Counted from the stretch's first letter, positions 24,522-33,685 are shown. The stretch: 64,000 bases of DNA from Desulfitobacterium chlororespirans DSM 11544 (GCF_900143285.1 NZ_FRDN01000008.1:129926-193925); one strand, 5' to 3'. Numbers and translations are program-made. Notes: generated by a model from the sequence alone, not told the origin.

Positions 24522-25850
24522 TTAAGCCTTTCTTGTCTTCCACCAGGTTCGGATGATTAAAGAGCAGAGGATAGCTGCTCCCAGAGTGAACAGGGAGCCC
24601 CAGAGAACCCGCAGAATTAAGTAAGGGTTGATGACTGAATTGACCGCCATGAAATCCATACCCATGATCCGCCACAGATAAGTCTGCAAAAAACCGGCTA
24701 GGATCAAGCTGCTGCTCATGCCGATCAGGCCAAGATTGAGGAGAATGACTCCGGATAGGCCATAGCCATAGGCTTTTTTGTCCAAGGGTTCTTTCTCACT
24801 TAAAATAGTATAGGCACCGGCCAGAACCAGAAAGCCGATGGTGCCGAACAAGGCCAGGTGGGCATGGCCTGAGGTTATATAGGTGCCATGGACATAGACA
24901 TTGATCCAGGGGATCGTGATCAAGATCCCGAAAAGAGTCGCTCCGGTAAGATGATGAAAGATACTGCTTAAAATCAGCCCAACAGCAAGCTTTTCCCGGA
25001 GGCTGAAAGGTTTATGTTTCTTAAAGCCTTTATAGACCAGATAAGCCAGGAGAAAGACGGGCAGGACCTGAATGAGGCTGAAAAACGTGCCGAGAAAGAG
25101 CCAAACCGGGGGAAAGCCAATCCAGAAGTAATGGTGCCCCGTGCCGAATAATCCTCCGATCACTGAGAGAGTGGCTTCTAAGTAAAGCCACTTTTCTATA
25201 TCCCTTTTCTCCGCAATACCGGCTGTGACAAAAAAGGAAGCGATGAAACCACTGGTGGTGAGTTCAAAAGCCATCTCTTCCCACAGATGGACGACCCAGA
25301 ATTTTACCGCTTCATCAGCCACGGGATTAGTGAATCTTAAAACATTAGGGATGATCAGCACACAGAGAAACACTGCCCCTACTGCCATAATTCCGGCAGC
25401 AGGGGTTATTTTTTGTTTGTTCTGCCAAAGGGTCCGGATTAAATTATAGGCCCCGAGCAACAGCCCCAGAGAAATTCCCAGATAAAAAACAGGCAATCCA
25501 TCCAGATACTCCCGACCGTTGCCGATCCCCAAGGCTAATGTTCCCAGGAGCCCTCCTGAAGCCATTAATAAGATCAGAAACTGCCATCTGGCTATCTTCG
25601 GCGAGTAGATATCTGCCTTAAGCTGCTCCACGGTGTAGTAATAGACCATCCCCATCATACCGATCACCGGCCAAAAAGTAGCCAGGGCCAGGTGCACTGC
25701 CCGGCCGTATGCATAGGAAACAGGGGAGGGCAAATCGGGAAATATCAATGAAGTCGCTCCCAGCAGGGCGACTATGCCCTGAATGGCAAAAAGGAACACA
25801 CCATAGAGGACATATCTGCGGGCGATTTGTTTTCCGGAGAAGGTTTTCAA
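24522..25850 (-). CDS. norB: NorB-like nitric oxide reductase large subunit (heme-copper oxidase family)
   Basis: A 442-residue protein of about 12 membrane helices. The heme and FeB ligand pattern of NorB is present: HLALATFWP (heme b), HLWEEMAFEL (FeB His and the NorB-type Glu four residues on), GTGHHYFWIG (two FeB His, no Tyr crosslink as in oxidases) and HGTYITSGHAHLALFG (heme b3 and heme b His). This favours NO reduction to N2O over proton-pumping oxygen reduction. The start is TTG 25848-25850, overlapping the norC stop (TTGA). The product and the cytochrome subunit form a membrane complex facing the cell exterior. Confidence 0.75.
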   Translation of the reverse strand: MKTFSGKQIARRYVLYGVFLFAIQGIVALLGATSLIFPDLPSPVSYAYGRAVHLALATFWPVIGMMGMVYYYTVEQLKADIYSPKIARWQFLILLMASGGLLGTLALGIGNGREYLDGLPVFYLGISLGLLLGAYNLIRTLWQNKQKITPAAGIMAVGAVFLCVLIIPNVLRFTNPVADEAVKFWVVHLWEEMAFELTTSGFIASFFVTAGIAEKRDIEKWLYLEATLSVIGGLFGTGHHYFWIGFPPVWLFLGTFFSLIQVLPVFLLAYLVYKGFKKHKPFSLREKLAVGLILSSIFHHLTGATLFGILITIPWINVYVHGTYITSGHAHLALFGTIGFLVLAGAYTILSEKEPLDKKAYGYGLSGVILLNLGLIGMSSSLILAGFLQTYLWRIMGMDFMAVNSVINPYLILRVLWGSLFTLGAAILCSLIIRTWWKTRKA

Positions 25851-26248
25851 GGGGCATCCCCGCCTTTTAGCACCCTTGGCTGAGGAGGCCAGCCTAAAGT
25901 GGGAATGGTGTTCAGGTAGTCGAAATAGGCAGTCATAGCCTGGGTTTCTTTTTCAGTTAAAGCGACATGGGTCTCTTTTTGATGGGGTGGAATGACTGGC
26001 GGGTTGCTGAAAAAATCACTCAGCTGCTCAGGGCTGCGCCGCGCCGTGATCTGAGTTAAATCTCCGCCTACATAGCCGCCATTGCCGAATAAAGTATGAC
26101 AGCTGACGCAGTTATAGCGCTGCCATACTTCTTTACCGGCCACCGCCTCCTCACTCATGGGAGCATCCAGCGCCCAGGAGGATTTAACGGCCCAGGCAAA
26201 CAGGGCGAAAGAAGACAAGGAAATGAGAATAAAGGTTCTGAGTTTCAA
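25847..26248 (-). CDS. norC: NorC-like membrane-anchored cytochrome c
   Basis: A 133-residue protein with one N-terminal membrane anchor (TFILISLSSFALFAWAVKSS) and one c-type heme motif in GKEVWQRYNCVSCHTLFGNG, where CVSCH binds heme and a distal Met is expected near the C-terminus or in MTAYF. The context GKEVWQ-YNCV-CHTL is characteristic of NorC. It would pass electrons to the NorB-like subunit encoded 4 bp into its end. The start is TTG 26246-26248 with a weak GGATGAT site. No FNR- or NsrR-like site was recognised upstream. Confidence 0.75.
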   Translation of the reverse strand: MKLRTFILISLSSFALFAWAVKSSWALDAPMSEEAVAGKEVWQRYNCVSCHTLFGNGGYVGGDLTQITARRSPEQLSDFFSNPPVIPPHQKETHVALTEKETQAMTAYFDYLNTIPTLGWPPQPRVLKGGDAP

Positions 26249-26370
26249 AGCGTATCATCCGTTCTTTATACTGAAGCAGTATGCTTACGGGTCACTACTC
26301 TTTAGTATTCACGAGTTGGGCAGATCAATACCTCCCCGCCCTTAAGAATAATCTCTTTATAAACATAATA

Positions 26371-26400
26371 AATCCCCGGCTGTCTGTTCAGCCGGGGTCA
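26371..26400 (-). terminator. Terminator of the nucleoside importer operon
   Basis: CCCCGGCTG pairs with CAGCCGGGG (26374-26397). Read on the minus strand it follows the last permease gene and is succeeded by ATTTATTATG. Confidence 0.65.
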
Positions 26401-26474
26401 GAAGCTAAAATTTATTTCCGCTAAAACCTATACTATCAACAATGCCAATTAGGAAAGCATGGTTTAATAGCTGA

Positions 26475-27440
26475 TCAGCGCTGGCTCTTGTCGTAAGGTA
26501 TCCCTTCAGCTTTCGGCGCTCGGGATTTTTGTGAGGTGAAGGCCAGGACCACCATTGTCGCCAGGTAGGGCAGCATTTTGTAGAAGGTTTGGTTGATGTT
26601 CAGGTCATGGAGGAAGGGAATAAGGGCAATGGAATAGGCTAAGGTGCGCAGGAAGGCAAAGAAGAGGGCTGCCAGCAGAATCTGAAAAGGCTTCCACTGT
26701 CCGAAGATCATGACGGCCAGGGCTAAGAAGCCGAATCCCGCTACTCCGGTGTGGCCGTTGATGTTGCTGTTCATGACTCCCACAGCATAGAAAAATCCGC
26801 CCATTCCGCCCAGAAAACCGGACATACTGACTCCTGCGTAACGCATAACATAAACATTGATGCCCACTGAATCCGCAGCATGAGGATGCTCGCCGCAGGC
26901 CCTCAGGCGCAAACCAAAGCGCGTCTTATAGAAGATGATCGCGGCGATAATCAGGAAAAGGAAACCGATATAGACGGTGATATAGGTGTTTTGAAAAAAT
27001 AATTTGCCGATGACTGGCAAATCTCCCAGAACGGGAACCTTGCGCAGGTAAAAATTCACGTTGGTGGTGATACCGTCGCTGTTAAAGAACATTTTCGCAT
27101 ACAGCAGGATCATGCCGGGAACCAGCATATTTAAAGCCGTTCCCGAGATGGTTTGGTCGGCCTTCATCGTCACTGTGGCGAGAGATAGCAATAGGGAAAA
27201 GATGATGCCAGCCAGGGCGGCCACTGCCATGCCCAGCAAGAGTATATACTGCGGGTTCAGGGAAGAGCCTTGAATAAAGTAAACAAAGAGACAGCCGAAG
27301 AAGGCGCCGAAGAGCATAATCCCTTCCAGGGCGATGTTGATGATGCCGCTGCGTTCGCTGAACATCCCGCCCAAGGCCACTAAGAGCAGGGGGATTGCCA
27401 CAGGAAGCGTGTTCTGAACCAAATAATATACGGTATCCAT
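26475..27440 (-). CDS. nupQ: Nucleoside ABC transporter permease (NupQ type)
   Basis: A 321-residue integral membrane protein with 8-9 helices and the motif FSERSGIINIALEGIMLFGA, which is diagnostic for permeases of BMP-type nucleoside importers; the later segment RFGLRLRACGEHPHAADSVG carries the cytoplasmic EAA-like coupling loop. It is the last gene of the four-gene importer and starts 3 bp after the stop of the other permease. Nucleoside uptake is inferred from the family. Confidence 0.85.
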   Translation of the reverse strand: MDTVYYLVQNTLPVAIPLLLVALGGMFSERSGIINIALEGIMLFGAFFGCLFVYFIQGSSLNPQYILLLGMAVAALAGIIFSLLLSLATVTMKADQTISGTALNMLVPGMILLYAKMFFNSDGITTNVNFYLRKVPVLGDLPVIGKLFFQNTYITVYIGFLFLIIAAIIFYKTRFGLRLRACGEHPHAADSVGINVYVMRYAGVSMSGFLGGMGGFFYAVGVMNSNINGHTGVAGFGFLALAVMIFGQWKPFQILLAALFFAFLRTLAYSIALIPFLHDLNINQTFYKMLPYLATMVVLAFTSQKSRAPKAEGIPYDKSQR

Positions 27441-27442
27441 AA

Positions 27443-28579
27443 TTACGCCTCCTCCTTGGATGTTGCGGAGCTTTTCTTGAAAAGCTTTTTAAAGAAGGAT
27501 ACTACCGTAGTATTCATCAGCATAGCAAAAGCTGAGAAATAGATGATGACGGCGATAACGATATCAATAATCTCCGGCTTGTAACCGTAGAGGCTGGCCA
27601 GGGTGCCCCCTCGTTGGATGTGAGAAATAAATACTGCGGCAAAGATAATTCCCAGGGGATTATTGCTGCCCAGAAGGGCTACGGCGATCCCGTTAAAACC
27701 GTTGGCGGCGATGACGTTAATGGGTTCATAAGTCATACTGCTGCCCTGAATAGTGGAAGGAGCCAGAATAGCAAAAGCGCCCCCCAAGCCAGCCATGGCT
27801 CCGGCGATCCCCATGGTGAGAATAATATTGCGCTTGCCGTTCATTCCGGCGTAAGTGCTGGCAAATTTATTAAAGCCTGTGGCTCTGAGCTCATAGCCAA
27901 AGGTGGTCTTATTTAAGATGATATAGAGAAGAACAGCGATTAGGACAGCCAGGATAATCGAGATATTGGCATTGGAACGCTCTATGCCTAGACTGGGTAA
28001 TTGAGCGGAAGCGGGAAGATAGGCAGTACGGGTCTTGGAGGAAACATACATAGCAGCATTGCTCTGAATAAGCATATCCACCAAATACATTCCGATGTAG
28101 TTGAACATGATGGAGGTGATGACCTCGTGGACATTAAGCAGAGCTTTAAAGAGACCTGGAATCAAACCCCAGAGAAGTCCGCCGATCATTCCAGCTATAA
28201 CGCAGGCCACCCAGTGGATGCCATCGGGAAGGTCCCACATAAATCCCACATACAAGGCGAAGAACATGCCCATGGTGTATTGACCGGCGGCCCCAATGTT
28301 GAAGAGCCCCATTTTAAAAGCAAAGCCAACGGCTAACCCGGTCATCAGGATCGGTGTGGCAAAATAGAAGACATCAGCCAGGCGCTTGAAGCCGCCGAAG
28401 AGCAGCATTTTCAGTCCGGAAGCGGCGTTGTCGGGACTGGCAAAGGCCATGATCAGGAAAGCAAAGACAAAGCCCAGGAAAATAGACATCAGGGCGGCCG
28501 TGAAGGCCGAAAAGCCTTTGCTGTGGATAAACTTATTGATTAGAGAGGGTTTTGAAGTAAGCGATGTTTTATCCTGCAT
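27443..28579 (-). CDS. nupP: Nucleoside ABC transporter permease (NupP type)
   Basis: A 378-residue integral membrane protein with about ten helices. Conserved parts are AFKMGLFNIGAAGQYTMGM and the coupling loop TTFGYELRATGFNKFASTYA. It forms a heteromeric channel with the NupQ-type permease. The start overlaps the ATPase stop by 11 bp, showing operon structure. The C-terminal tail is lysine/serine-rich and cytoplasmic. Confidence 0.85.
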   Translation of the reverse strand: MQDKTSLTSKPSLINKFIHSKGFSAFTAALMSIFLGFVFAFLIMAFASPDNAASGLKMLLFGGFKRLADVFYFATPILMTGLAVGFAFKMGLFNIGAAGQYTMGMFFALYVGFMWDLPDGIHWVACVIAGMIGGLLWGLIPGLFKALLNVHEVITSIMFNYIGMYLVDMLIQSNAAMYVSSKTRTAYLPASAQLPSLGIERSNANISIILAVLIAVLLYIILNKTTFGYELRATGFNKFASTYAGMNGKRNIILTMGIAGAMAGLGGAFAILAPSTIQGSSMTYEPINVIAANGFNGIAVALLGSNNPLGIIFAAVFISHIQRGGTLASLYGYKPEIIDIVIAVIIYFSAFAMLMNTTVVSFFKKLFKKSSATSKEEA

Positions 28580-30113
28580 GGGAGCCCTCCTTCAGGTTGC
28601 GTTTTGCCCCGGACATGTAAAGACCCAGCTCCTGTACGGTGGTGGTTTTGGGGTCCAGTTCGCCCACGATTTCCCCTTCATACATGACCAGAATCCGGTC
28701 ACTGACATTCATGACCTCATCGAGTTCCAGGGAGACCAGCAAAACCGCTTTTCCGGCATTTCTCCTGGCTACCAGTTGCTTATGGATATATTCGATAGCA
28801 CCTACATCCAGGCCCCGGGTAGGCTGCACGGCCACCAACAGTTCGTGATCCTTATCGATTTCCCTGCCGATAATAGCTTTTTGCTGATTTCCCCCGGACA
28901 TACTGCGGGCGATGGTCAGAGGTCCTTGTCCACTGCGTACATCGTATTGTTTGATTAATCCTTCGGCATAGGAGCGCACGGCTTTGCGCCTGATAAAGCC
29001 AAACCGTTGGAACTGTGGCTGCCAATAACGCTGGATGACCAAATTGTCTTCCAGAGTATAATCCAGCACCAGGCCGTATTTGTGCCGATCTTCAGGAATA
29101 TGGCTCATCCCTGCTTGGGAACGGGTGCGGACGGAAGCTTTGCTGATATCCTGATCGCAAAGGGTAATCGTACCGCCGGTATGTTTTTCCAGCCCGGTCA
29201 GGGCAGAGACGAATTCGGTCTGTCCATTGCCGTCGATACCGGCCAGGCAGACGATTTCACCGGCGCGAACATCGAAAGACACGTTGCTGACAGCATTTTT
29301 CTTACTGGTTTTGGAGGGAACGGAGACATTTCTTACAGATAAGACCACCCGGTCTGGGGTGCTGGTTTCTTTTTGAACCCGGAAACTTACATCCCGGCCC
29401 ACCATCATCCGGGAGAGTTCTTCTTTTGTGGTATCTTTTATGTCAACAGTGCCTACATATTGTCCTTTGCGCAATACGGTGCAACGATCGGCAACTGCCA
29501 TGATCTCGTTTAATTTATGAGTGATGAATAAGATCGATTTGCCTTCTTTGGCAAAACGGCGCATGATTTCCATAAGTTCATCAATTTCCTGAGGGGTTAA
29601 AACCGCTGTGGGTTCATCAAAGATTAAAATCTCATTATCCCGGTAGAGCATTTTGAGAATCTCAACCCTTTGCTGCATGCCCACGGATATTTTTTCAATG
29701 AGAGCATCAGGACTGACTTCCAGTCCATACTGCTTGCTCAGTTCAACGACTTTTTCCCTGGCTTTTTTCTTTTGTAAAAAACCAAGGGCATGGGGCTCAA
29801 CTCCCAAGATAATATTTTCGAGAACGGTAAAGATCTCCACCAGTTTAAAATGCTGATGGACCATGCCGATTCCTAAGGCATTGGCGTCATTGGGATTGTT
29901 GATTTTTACGGTGTTGCCGTTCTTGCGGATTTCGCCTTTTTCCGGTTGATACAAACCGAATAAAACGCTCATCAGGGTGGATTTTCCGGCACCGTTTTCT
30001 CCCAGCAGAGCATGAATCTCGCCTTTTTTTAAACGCAGAGTGATATTGTCATTGGCGATGATGCCGGGGAATTCTTTGGTGATGTTGAGCATCTCAATAA
30101 TATAATCGTTCAT
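28569..30113 (-). CDS. nupO: Nucleoside ABC transporter ATP-binding protein (NupO type, two ATPase domains)
   Basis: A 514-residue protein with two fused ABC ATPase domains, as in sugar and nucleoside (YufO/RbsA-like) importers. The first half has Walker A GENGAGKSTLMSVLFGL, signature KISVGMQQRVEILKML and Walker B ILIFDEPTAVLTPQE. The second half has a degenerate P-loop (CLAGIDGNGQTEFV) and signature SMSGGNQQKAIIGREI with a Walker B LLVAVQPTRGLDVGA lacking Glu. The asymmetry is usual for the family. It is separated from the binding-protein gene upstream by a perfect hairpin. Confidence 0.88.
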   Translation of the reverse strand: MNDYIIEMLNITKEFPGIIANDNITLRLKKGEIHALLGENGAGKSTLMSVLFGLYQPEKGEIRKNGNTVKINNPNDANALGIGMVHQHFKLVEIFTVLENIILGVEPHALGFLQKKKAREKVVELSKQYGLEVSPDALIEKISVGMQQRVEILKMLYRDNEILIFDEPTAVLTPQEIDELMEIMRRFAKEGKSILFITHKLNEIMAVADRCTVLRKGQYVGTVDIKDTTKEELSRMMVGRDVSFRVQKETSTPDRVVLSVRNVSVPSKTSKKNAVSNVSFDVRAGEIVCLAGIDGNGQTEFVSALTGLEKHTGGTITLCDQDISKASVRTRSQAGMSHIPEDRHKYGLVLDYTLEDNLVIQRYWQPQFQRFGFIRRKAVRSYAEGLIKQYDVRSGQGPLTIARSMSGGNQQKAIIGREIDKDHELLVAVQPTRGLDVGAIEYIHKQLVARRNAGKAVLLVSLELDEVMNVSDRILVMYEGEIVGELDPKTTTVQELGLYMSGAKRNLKEGSHAG

Positions 30114-30159
30114 AATAACCCCTCTTCGTAGGTAGTCATGGACATGCGAATAGAGGAAA

Positions 30160-30183
30160 GGGGAAAGGGTATTCCCTTTCCCC
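30160..30183 (-). terminator. Attenuator-like hairpin between nupN and nupO
   Basis: A perfect 10-bp stem (GGGGAAAGGG and CCCTTTCCCC) with a 4-nt loop lies between the binding-protein gene and the ATPase gene. The following T tract is interrupted. Such structures often lower expression of the membrane parts relative to the binding protein. Confidence 0.6.
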
Positions 30184-30201
30184 GATCAAGTGCTGTTTAA
30201 A

Positions 30202-31386
30202 TTATCTTACTTCAACCTTAACTTTGCTGAGCTTAAGTCCGGATACCAGCTCATCCGCAGTGGCGTAACCGTTGGCGTCTTCAACATCGATGGTGCGGAT
30301 CGGATCCACAGTACCATCCACTAAAGATTTAAACGCGCCTTCATATTGTTCCATGGTGAATTTTTCGAAGCGGTCAAAGGCTTTGGCATTGGCATCCCCG
30401 ATGACAATGGTGGGGAGTCCGATTCCCTCGTTGGCTGCTGTGAAATAGGTGGTTTGTCCGGCAAAAGTGCTCCAGCTGTTGGTTTTGTAAATGGACTCCA
30501 GAACTTGAACGACGGAAGCCCGCAGACCTTTGGTTGCGGAAGTGATGACGGTTTCACTGTCATAGCGTTGGTCAACGTCAACACCGATGACTTTTTTACC
30601 GGCTTCAGCAGCGGCAGACATGACGCTCTTGCCAACGGAACCGCCGCAGGCAAAGATCACTTCAGTACCGCCTTGATAGATGGTTTTAGCGGTGGCTTTA
30701 TTGGTATCTGTCTCAGCGAAATCCCCGGTGTAATGGTAAATTGCCGAGATTGCTCCATCAGCCAGACCGAGTTCTGCGGCAGCTTTTTCAGCACCCTGCA
30801 AATAGCCGTAACCGAAAGCTTGTACGGCAGGAACAGCCATACCGCCCATGAAGCCAAGCTTGGTCATGCCATCCATAACGGCGGCGTAACCGGCTAGATA
30901 ACCGGATTCTTCTTCAGCATACATAATGCTGGCTACATTGTCTTTGGTTTCAAAAGTTGCATAGTCGGCAGTGTGAGGTGCTCCATCCAAAAGGATGAAC
31001 TTTACATCAGGGTAGATTGTTTGGGCTTCAAAGATAGGTACCTCAAACAGGAAGCCGGGGGTGACAATGACCTTGGCACCGCCGGTAACGGCTAAATCAA
31101 TGGCGGCCAGATAGCCTGCGTCGGTAGCTTCTTCAGGTTTGTAGTATTTGTGGGTAACCTTGTTGGCTTCGGCGAATTCAACGACACCTTCCCATGATCC
31201 CTGATTAAAGGACTTGTCATCGATATTGCCTTTGTCGGTAATGAGAGCGATCTCAAAACCCTGGCCGGAGGCGCTGGGGGTGCCGCTATTGCCTCCATCT
31301 TTGGCGGCTGGAGCGCTGCTGCCGCATCCGGTAGCTAAAAGGGCTACCATCAAGACAGCCAATAGAACGGATGTAACTTTTTTCAT
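30202..31386 (-). CDS. nupN: BMP-family nucleoside-binding lipoprotein
   Basis: This 394-residue substrate-binding lipoprotein has a signal peptide ending in the lipobox LLATGCGSS and a mature domain with the BMP signature ALITDKGNIDDKSFNQGSWE, followed by YYKPEEATDAGYLAAI and VIFACGGSVGKSVMSAA. It captures nucleosides outside the cell for the importer encoded downstream. The start is ATG 31384-31386 after AAGGAG; the frame continues upstream 25 codons without an SD. It is first in the operon, as in nupNOPQ of Bacillus. No purine riboswitch is visible upstream. Confidence 0.88.
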   Translation of the reverse strand: MKKVTSVLLAVLMVALLATGCGSSAPAAKDGGNSGTPSASGQGFEIALITDKGNIDDKSFNQGSWEGVVEFAEANKVTHKYYKPEEATDAGYLAAIDLAVTGGAKVIVTPGFLFEVPIFEAQTIYPDVKFILLDGAPHTADYATFETKDNVASIMYAEEESGYLAGYAAVMDGMTKLGFMGGMAVPAVQAFGYGYLQGAEKAAAELGLADGAISAIYHYTGDFAETDTNKATAKTIYQGGTEVIFACGGSVGKSVMSAAAEAGKKVIGVDVDQRYDSETVITSATKGLRASVVQVLESIYKTNSWSTFAGQTTYFTAANEGIGLPTIVIGDANAKAFDRFEKFTMEQYEGAFKSLVDGTVDPIRTIDVEDANGYATADELVSGLKLSKVKVEVR

Positions 31387-31554
31387 CTTCTCTTCTCCTT
31401 TTTGTTCCTTTTTCTTCTGTGAGTTTCTAATGTATTTTGTATCCCAAATGTATTTTATCATTCTTATAGGAATTTACAACTATTCAATTTTTAAAGGTTC
31501 AGATAATTTTTTAGATTAACTTAACAAATGTTAATGAGGAGATCAAAAGAAAAG

Positions 31555-31600
31555 AGAAAGAAGGCAGGAGCATCGTTGATGAATACTTCATGCCTTCTTC
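31555..31600 (-). terminator. Terminator of the ferritin gene
   Basis: GAAGGCA (31560s) and TGCCTTC (31589-31597) flank a 20-nt loop; on the minus strand the stem is followed by TTCTCTTTTCTTTT. Confidence 0.6.
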
Positions 31601-31606
31601 AATTAA

Positions 31607-32119
31607 TTAGAGAACCAGCGAAGGTGCGGAATAGACCCGAGCTCCAAGCTCTTGGTTCAGCATATAGAGGCTTTTGGGATCTTGGCCAAAAAGTTCAAAT
31701 TTGCTGATCAGATCTGTGGAGGTTTTCTCTTCTTCACCTTGCTCCTTGACGAACCAGTCTAAAAACTGCATGGTACGGAAATCTCTCTTCTCGTAGGCCG
31801 CGGCGTAAATGGTGTTGATAGAGGCTGTCACCAATTGCTCGTGCTTCAAGGCAGCCAGAAGGGGAGCCTTAAAATCTTCATAAGTAAGGTCGGGAGCTGC
31901 TATGGCGCCGAGAGTGACTTTCTCATCGTTGTTGAGAAGATAAGTCCGGAAGAGCATGGCATGATCTCTTTCCTCCTGGGCTTGGATATAAAACCAATTT
32001 TCAAAGCCATCCAAACCATTGTCGGCATAATAACCGGACATATCCAAGTAGAGATAAGCAGAATAGAGTTCCTTGTTGATTTGTTCATTGAGCAATGAAG
32101 CAACTTCACGATCAAGCAT
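31607..32119 (-). CDS. ftnA: Ferritin
   Basis: A 170-residue non-heme ferritin of the FtnA type. Ferroxidase ligands are visible: Glu in NKELYSAYLY, the EERDHAMLF metal pair (ExxH), Glu near LKHEQ and the late QGEEEK. It oxidises Fe(II) and stores Fe(III) in a 24-subunit shell, limiting Fenton chemistry. The start is ATG 32117-32119 after AAGGAG; a TTG two codons upstream is possible. It is monocistronic with its own promoter and a terminator. Confidence 0.92.
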   Translation of the reverse strand: MLDREVASLLNEQINKELYSAYLYLDMSGYYADNGLDGFENWFYIQAQEERDHAMLFRTYLLNNDEKVTLGAIAAPDLTYEDFKAPLLAALKHEQLVTASINTIYAAAYEKRDFRTMQFLDWFVKEQGEEEKTSTDLISKFELFGQDPKSLYMLNQELGARVYSAPSLVL

Positions 32120-32158
32120 AAGCAATTCTCCTTCTTTTTTATTTTTTAGATTTAACCA

Positions 32159-32192
32159 TATTATAGCAGAAATTTACTCATAACCCAAGCAA
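32159..32192 (-). promoter_or_regulatory. Promoter of the ferritin gene
   Basis: On the minus strand TTGGGT and TATAAT are 17 bp apart, with the -10 about 40 bp upstream of the ATG. No clear Fur or PerR box overlaps it. Confidence 0.5.
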
Positions 32193-32350
32193 TCGCACTA
32201 TTCGGTCAGCAATGCGGAGAAATATTTCTTTAATTTAGTAAATCCTTTCCGGGTAAAATAGAATGTCAAAAGTTGATATTTCATGCAGACATTTTTTAAT
32301 TTATAATAGTGTCATTAAGTTTAATATTACATCTAAAGGAATAAGAAGCT

Positions 32351-33154
32351 ATGAAGCAAAAGCAGCATCAAAAGCCTTCGTTTTTGATTATTTTACTGAT
32401 ATCCATCGTGAGTATAGGTTCTTTGCTCTATTGGGGCTGGCCCTACTTAGCTCTTTTAAGTGATCCGGATCAGGTCAGGGAGATCATCATTCGCTCAGGG
32501 ACGTGGGGACCACTGGTTTTTATGCTTCTGCAGATCGTGCAAATCTTGATTGCTCCCATACCCGGCCAGGTGATTGGGGTCATTGGCGGATTTTTATTCG
32601 GCCCCTTACTGGGCTTGCTTTACACAATGCTGGGTGCCACCCTTGGTTTTACTCTGGTTTTTCTTCTTTCCCGGAAATTGGGGCGTCCTTTTGTGGAACG
32701 GTTTGTGGACAAGAAGACGATGGAGCGCTTTGACCATCTGACGGAGGAAAAAGGAGCCTGGGTATTCTTTTTCATTTTTCTTCTGCCCGCTTTTCCAGAC
32801 GATCTTATTGCCTTTATTGCCGGACTAACGACAATTCCCATCCGCACCTTGGTTCTGATCTCTGTGGCAGGCCGGCTGCCGGGTTATGCTGTCCTGACCT
32901 TTATGGGCAATGGCTTAGCCTTGGAAAACCTCAACCCTGTGGTGGTTACCCTTGTGGCATTGATTCTTATCTTCATCCTGGGCTGGTGGAAACGAGAGTG
33001 GCTGAGGAAGTTTGTCGAACACAGGAACCGGACTCAATTCATAAGTGAGCAATGGAATCTGTATTGGCATAAGATCATTTTTGGGACTATTGTGCTGGTC
33101 ATTATTTTTGTGATCCTTTATTATGCCGCTACAGTCACTCCCATTCAACGGTAA
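32351..33154 (+). CDS. TVP38/TMEM64 family (DedA-like) membrane protein
   Basis: A 267-residue membrane protein with about six helices. The VTT/SNARE-associated core is visible: LIAPIPGQVIGVIGGFLFGP, then GATLGFTLVFLLSRKLGRPF, and the re-entrant FLLPAFPDDLIAFIAGLT with its conserved Pro and Asp residues. Members of this superfamily move lipids or carriers across membranes, but the substrate of TVP38 proteins in bacteria is unsettled. It is transcribed away from ferritin; the ATG follows AAAGGAATAAG. Confidence 0.85.
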   Translation: MKQKQHQKPSFLIILLISIVSIGSLLYWGWPYLALLSDPDQVREIIIRSGTWGPLVFMLLQIVQILIAPIPGQVIGVIGGFLFGPLLGLLYTMLGATLGFTLVFLLSRKLGRPFVERFVDKKTMERFDHLTEEKGAWVFFFIFLLPAFPDDLIAFIAGLTTIPIRTLVLISVAGRLPGYAVLTFMGNGLALENLNPVVVTLVALILIFILGWWKREWLRKFVEHRNRTQFISEQWNLYWHKIIFGTIVLVIIFVILYYAATVTPIQR

Positions 33155-33174
33155 AAGCAAAGAATAATTACTCT

Positions 33175-33202
33175 TTGATAGGATTTTCACTTATGTTATA
33201 AT
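33175..33202 (+). promoter_or_regulatory. Promoter of the hemerythrin-cheX operon
   Basis: TTGATA and TATAAT are separated by 16 bp in the gap before the hemerythrin gene. The leader that follows repeats AATTATAGG twice and AATTATTTG once. Confidence 0.5.
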
Positions 33203-33265
33203 GAGAAGGAATTATAGGGACTAATTATAGGAATTATTTGAGGAGAGAGTGAAAGGAGTCAGTCT

Positions 33266-33685
33266 ATGATCTGGAAGGAAAAATATAAGGTCGGCGATCC
33301 TCTTATTGACAGTCAGCATGAGGAGCTGTTTTCACGGGTAGGGAGCTTTGTGGAAACATTGCGTTCCGACAAACCATGGGAACAAAAAGTTGAAAAGGTC
33401 AATGAAACCCTCGAATTTATGAAAGACTATGTGGTGACTCACTTTGCCGATGAAGAGGCTTATCAATTGGAGATTGGCTATCCGCATTTTGAAGAGCATC
33501 AGATGATACATAAAAATATGGTTGCTTATGTGGTTGTTGTATCCCGGGAGTACGCAAAAGAAGGCTTTAAAGAAGAGCTTATGCAGCAATTTGGGGGGAA
33601 ACTTTTGGCATGGCTGATCAATCATGTGGTAGCTGATGATCAGAAAATAGCCGAATATGCAAGAAGCAAGGAGGGCAAGCAATGA
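33266..33685 (+). CDS. Bacteriohemerythrin
   Basis: A 139-residue single-domain hemerythrin. The diiron ligands are all present: His in DSQHEELF, HFADEEAYQLE (His and Glu), PHFEEHQMIHK (two His) and the final INHVVADDQKI (His and Asp). These proteins bind O2 reversibly in the cytoplasm and act in oxygen sensing, scavenging or delivery. A good SD (AAAGGAG) precedes the ATG. Its stop overlaps the cheX-like start (ATGA), an arrangement that suggests the two proteins act together. Confidence 0.92.
   Translation: MIWKEKYKVGDPLIDSQHEELFSRVGSFVETLRSDKPWEQKVEKVNETLEFMKDYVVTHFADEEAYQLEIGYPHFEEHQMIHKNMVAYVVVVSREYAKEGFKEELMQQFGGKLLAWLINHVVADDQKIAEYARSKEGKQ

Noticed and set aside
24522-25850. Reading the NorB-like protein as a cbb3 oxygen reductase
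   Set aside because: No Tyr crosslink-type motif is visible and the His-x3-Glu arrangement plus the NorC-like partner favour NO reductase.
31387-31560. Purine riboswitch upstream of the nucleoside importer
   Set aside because: No three-way junction or conserved purine-aptamer core is visible in this AT-rich leader.
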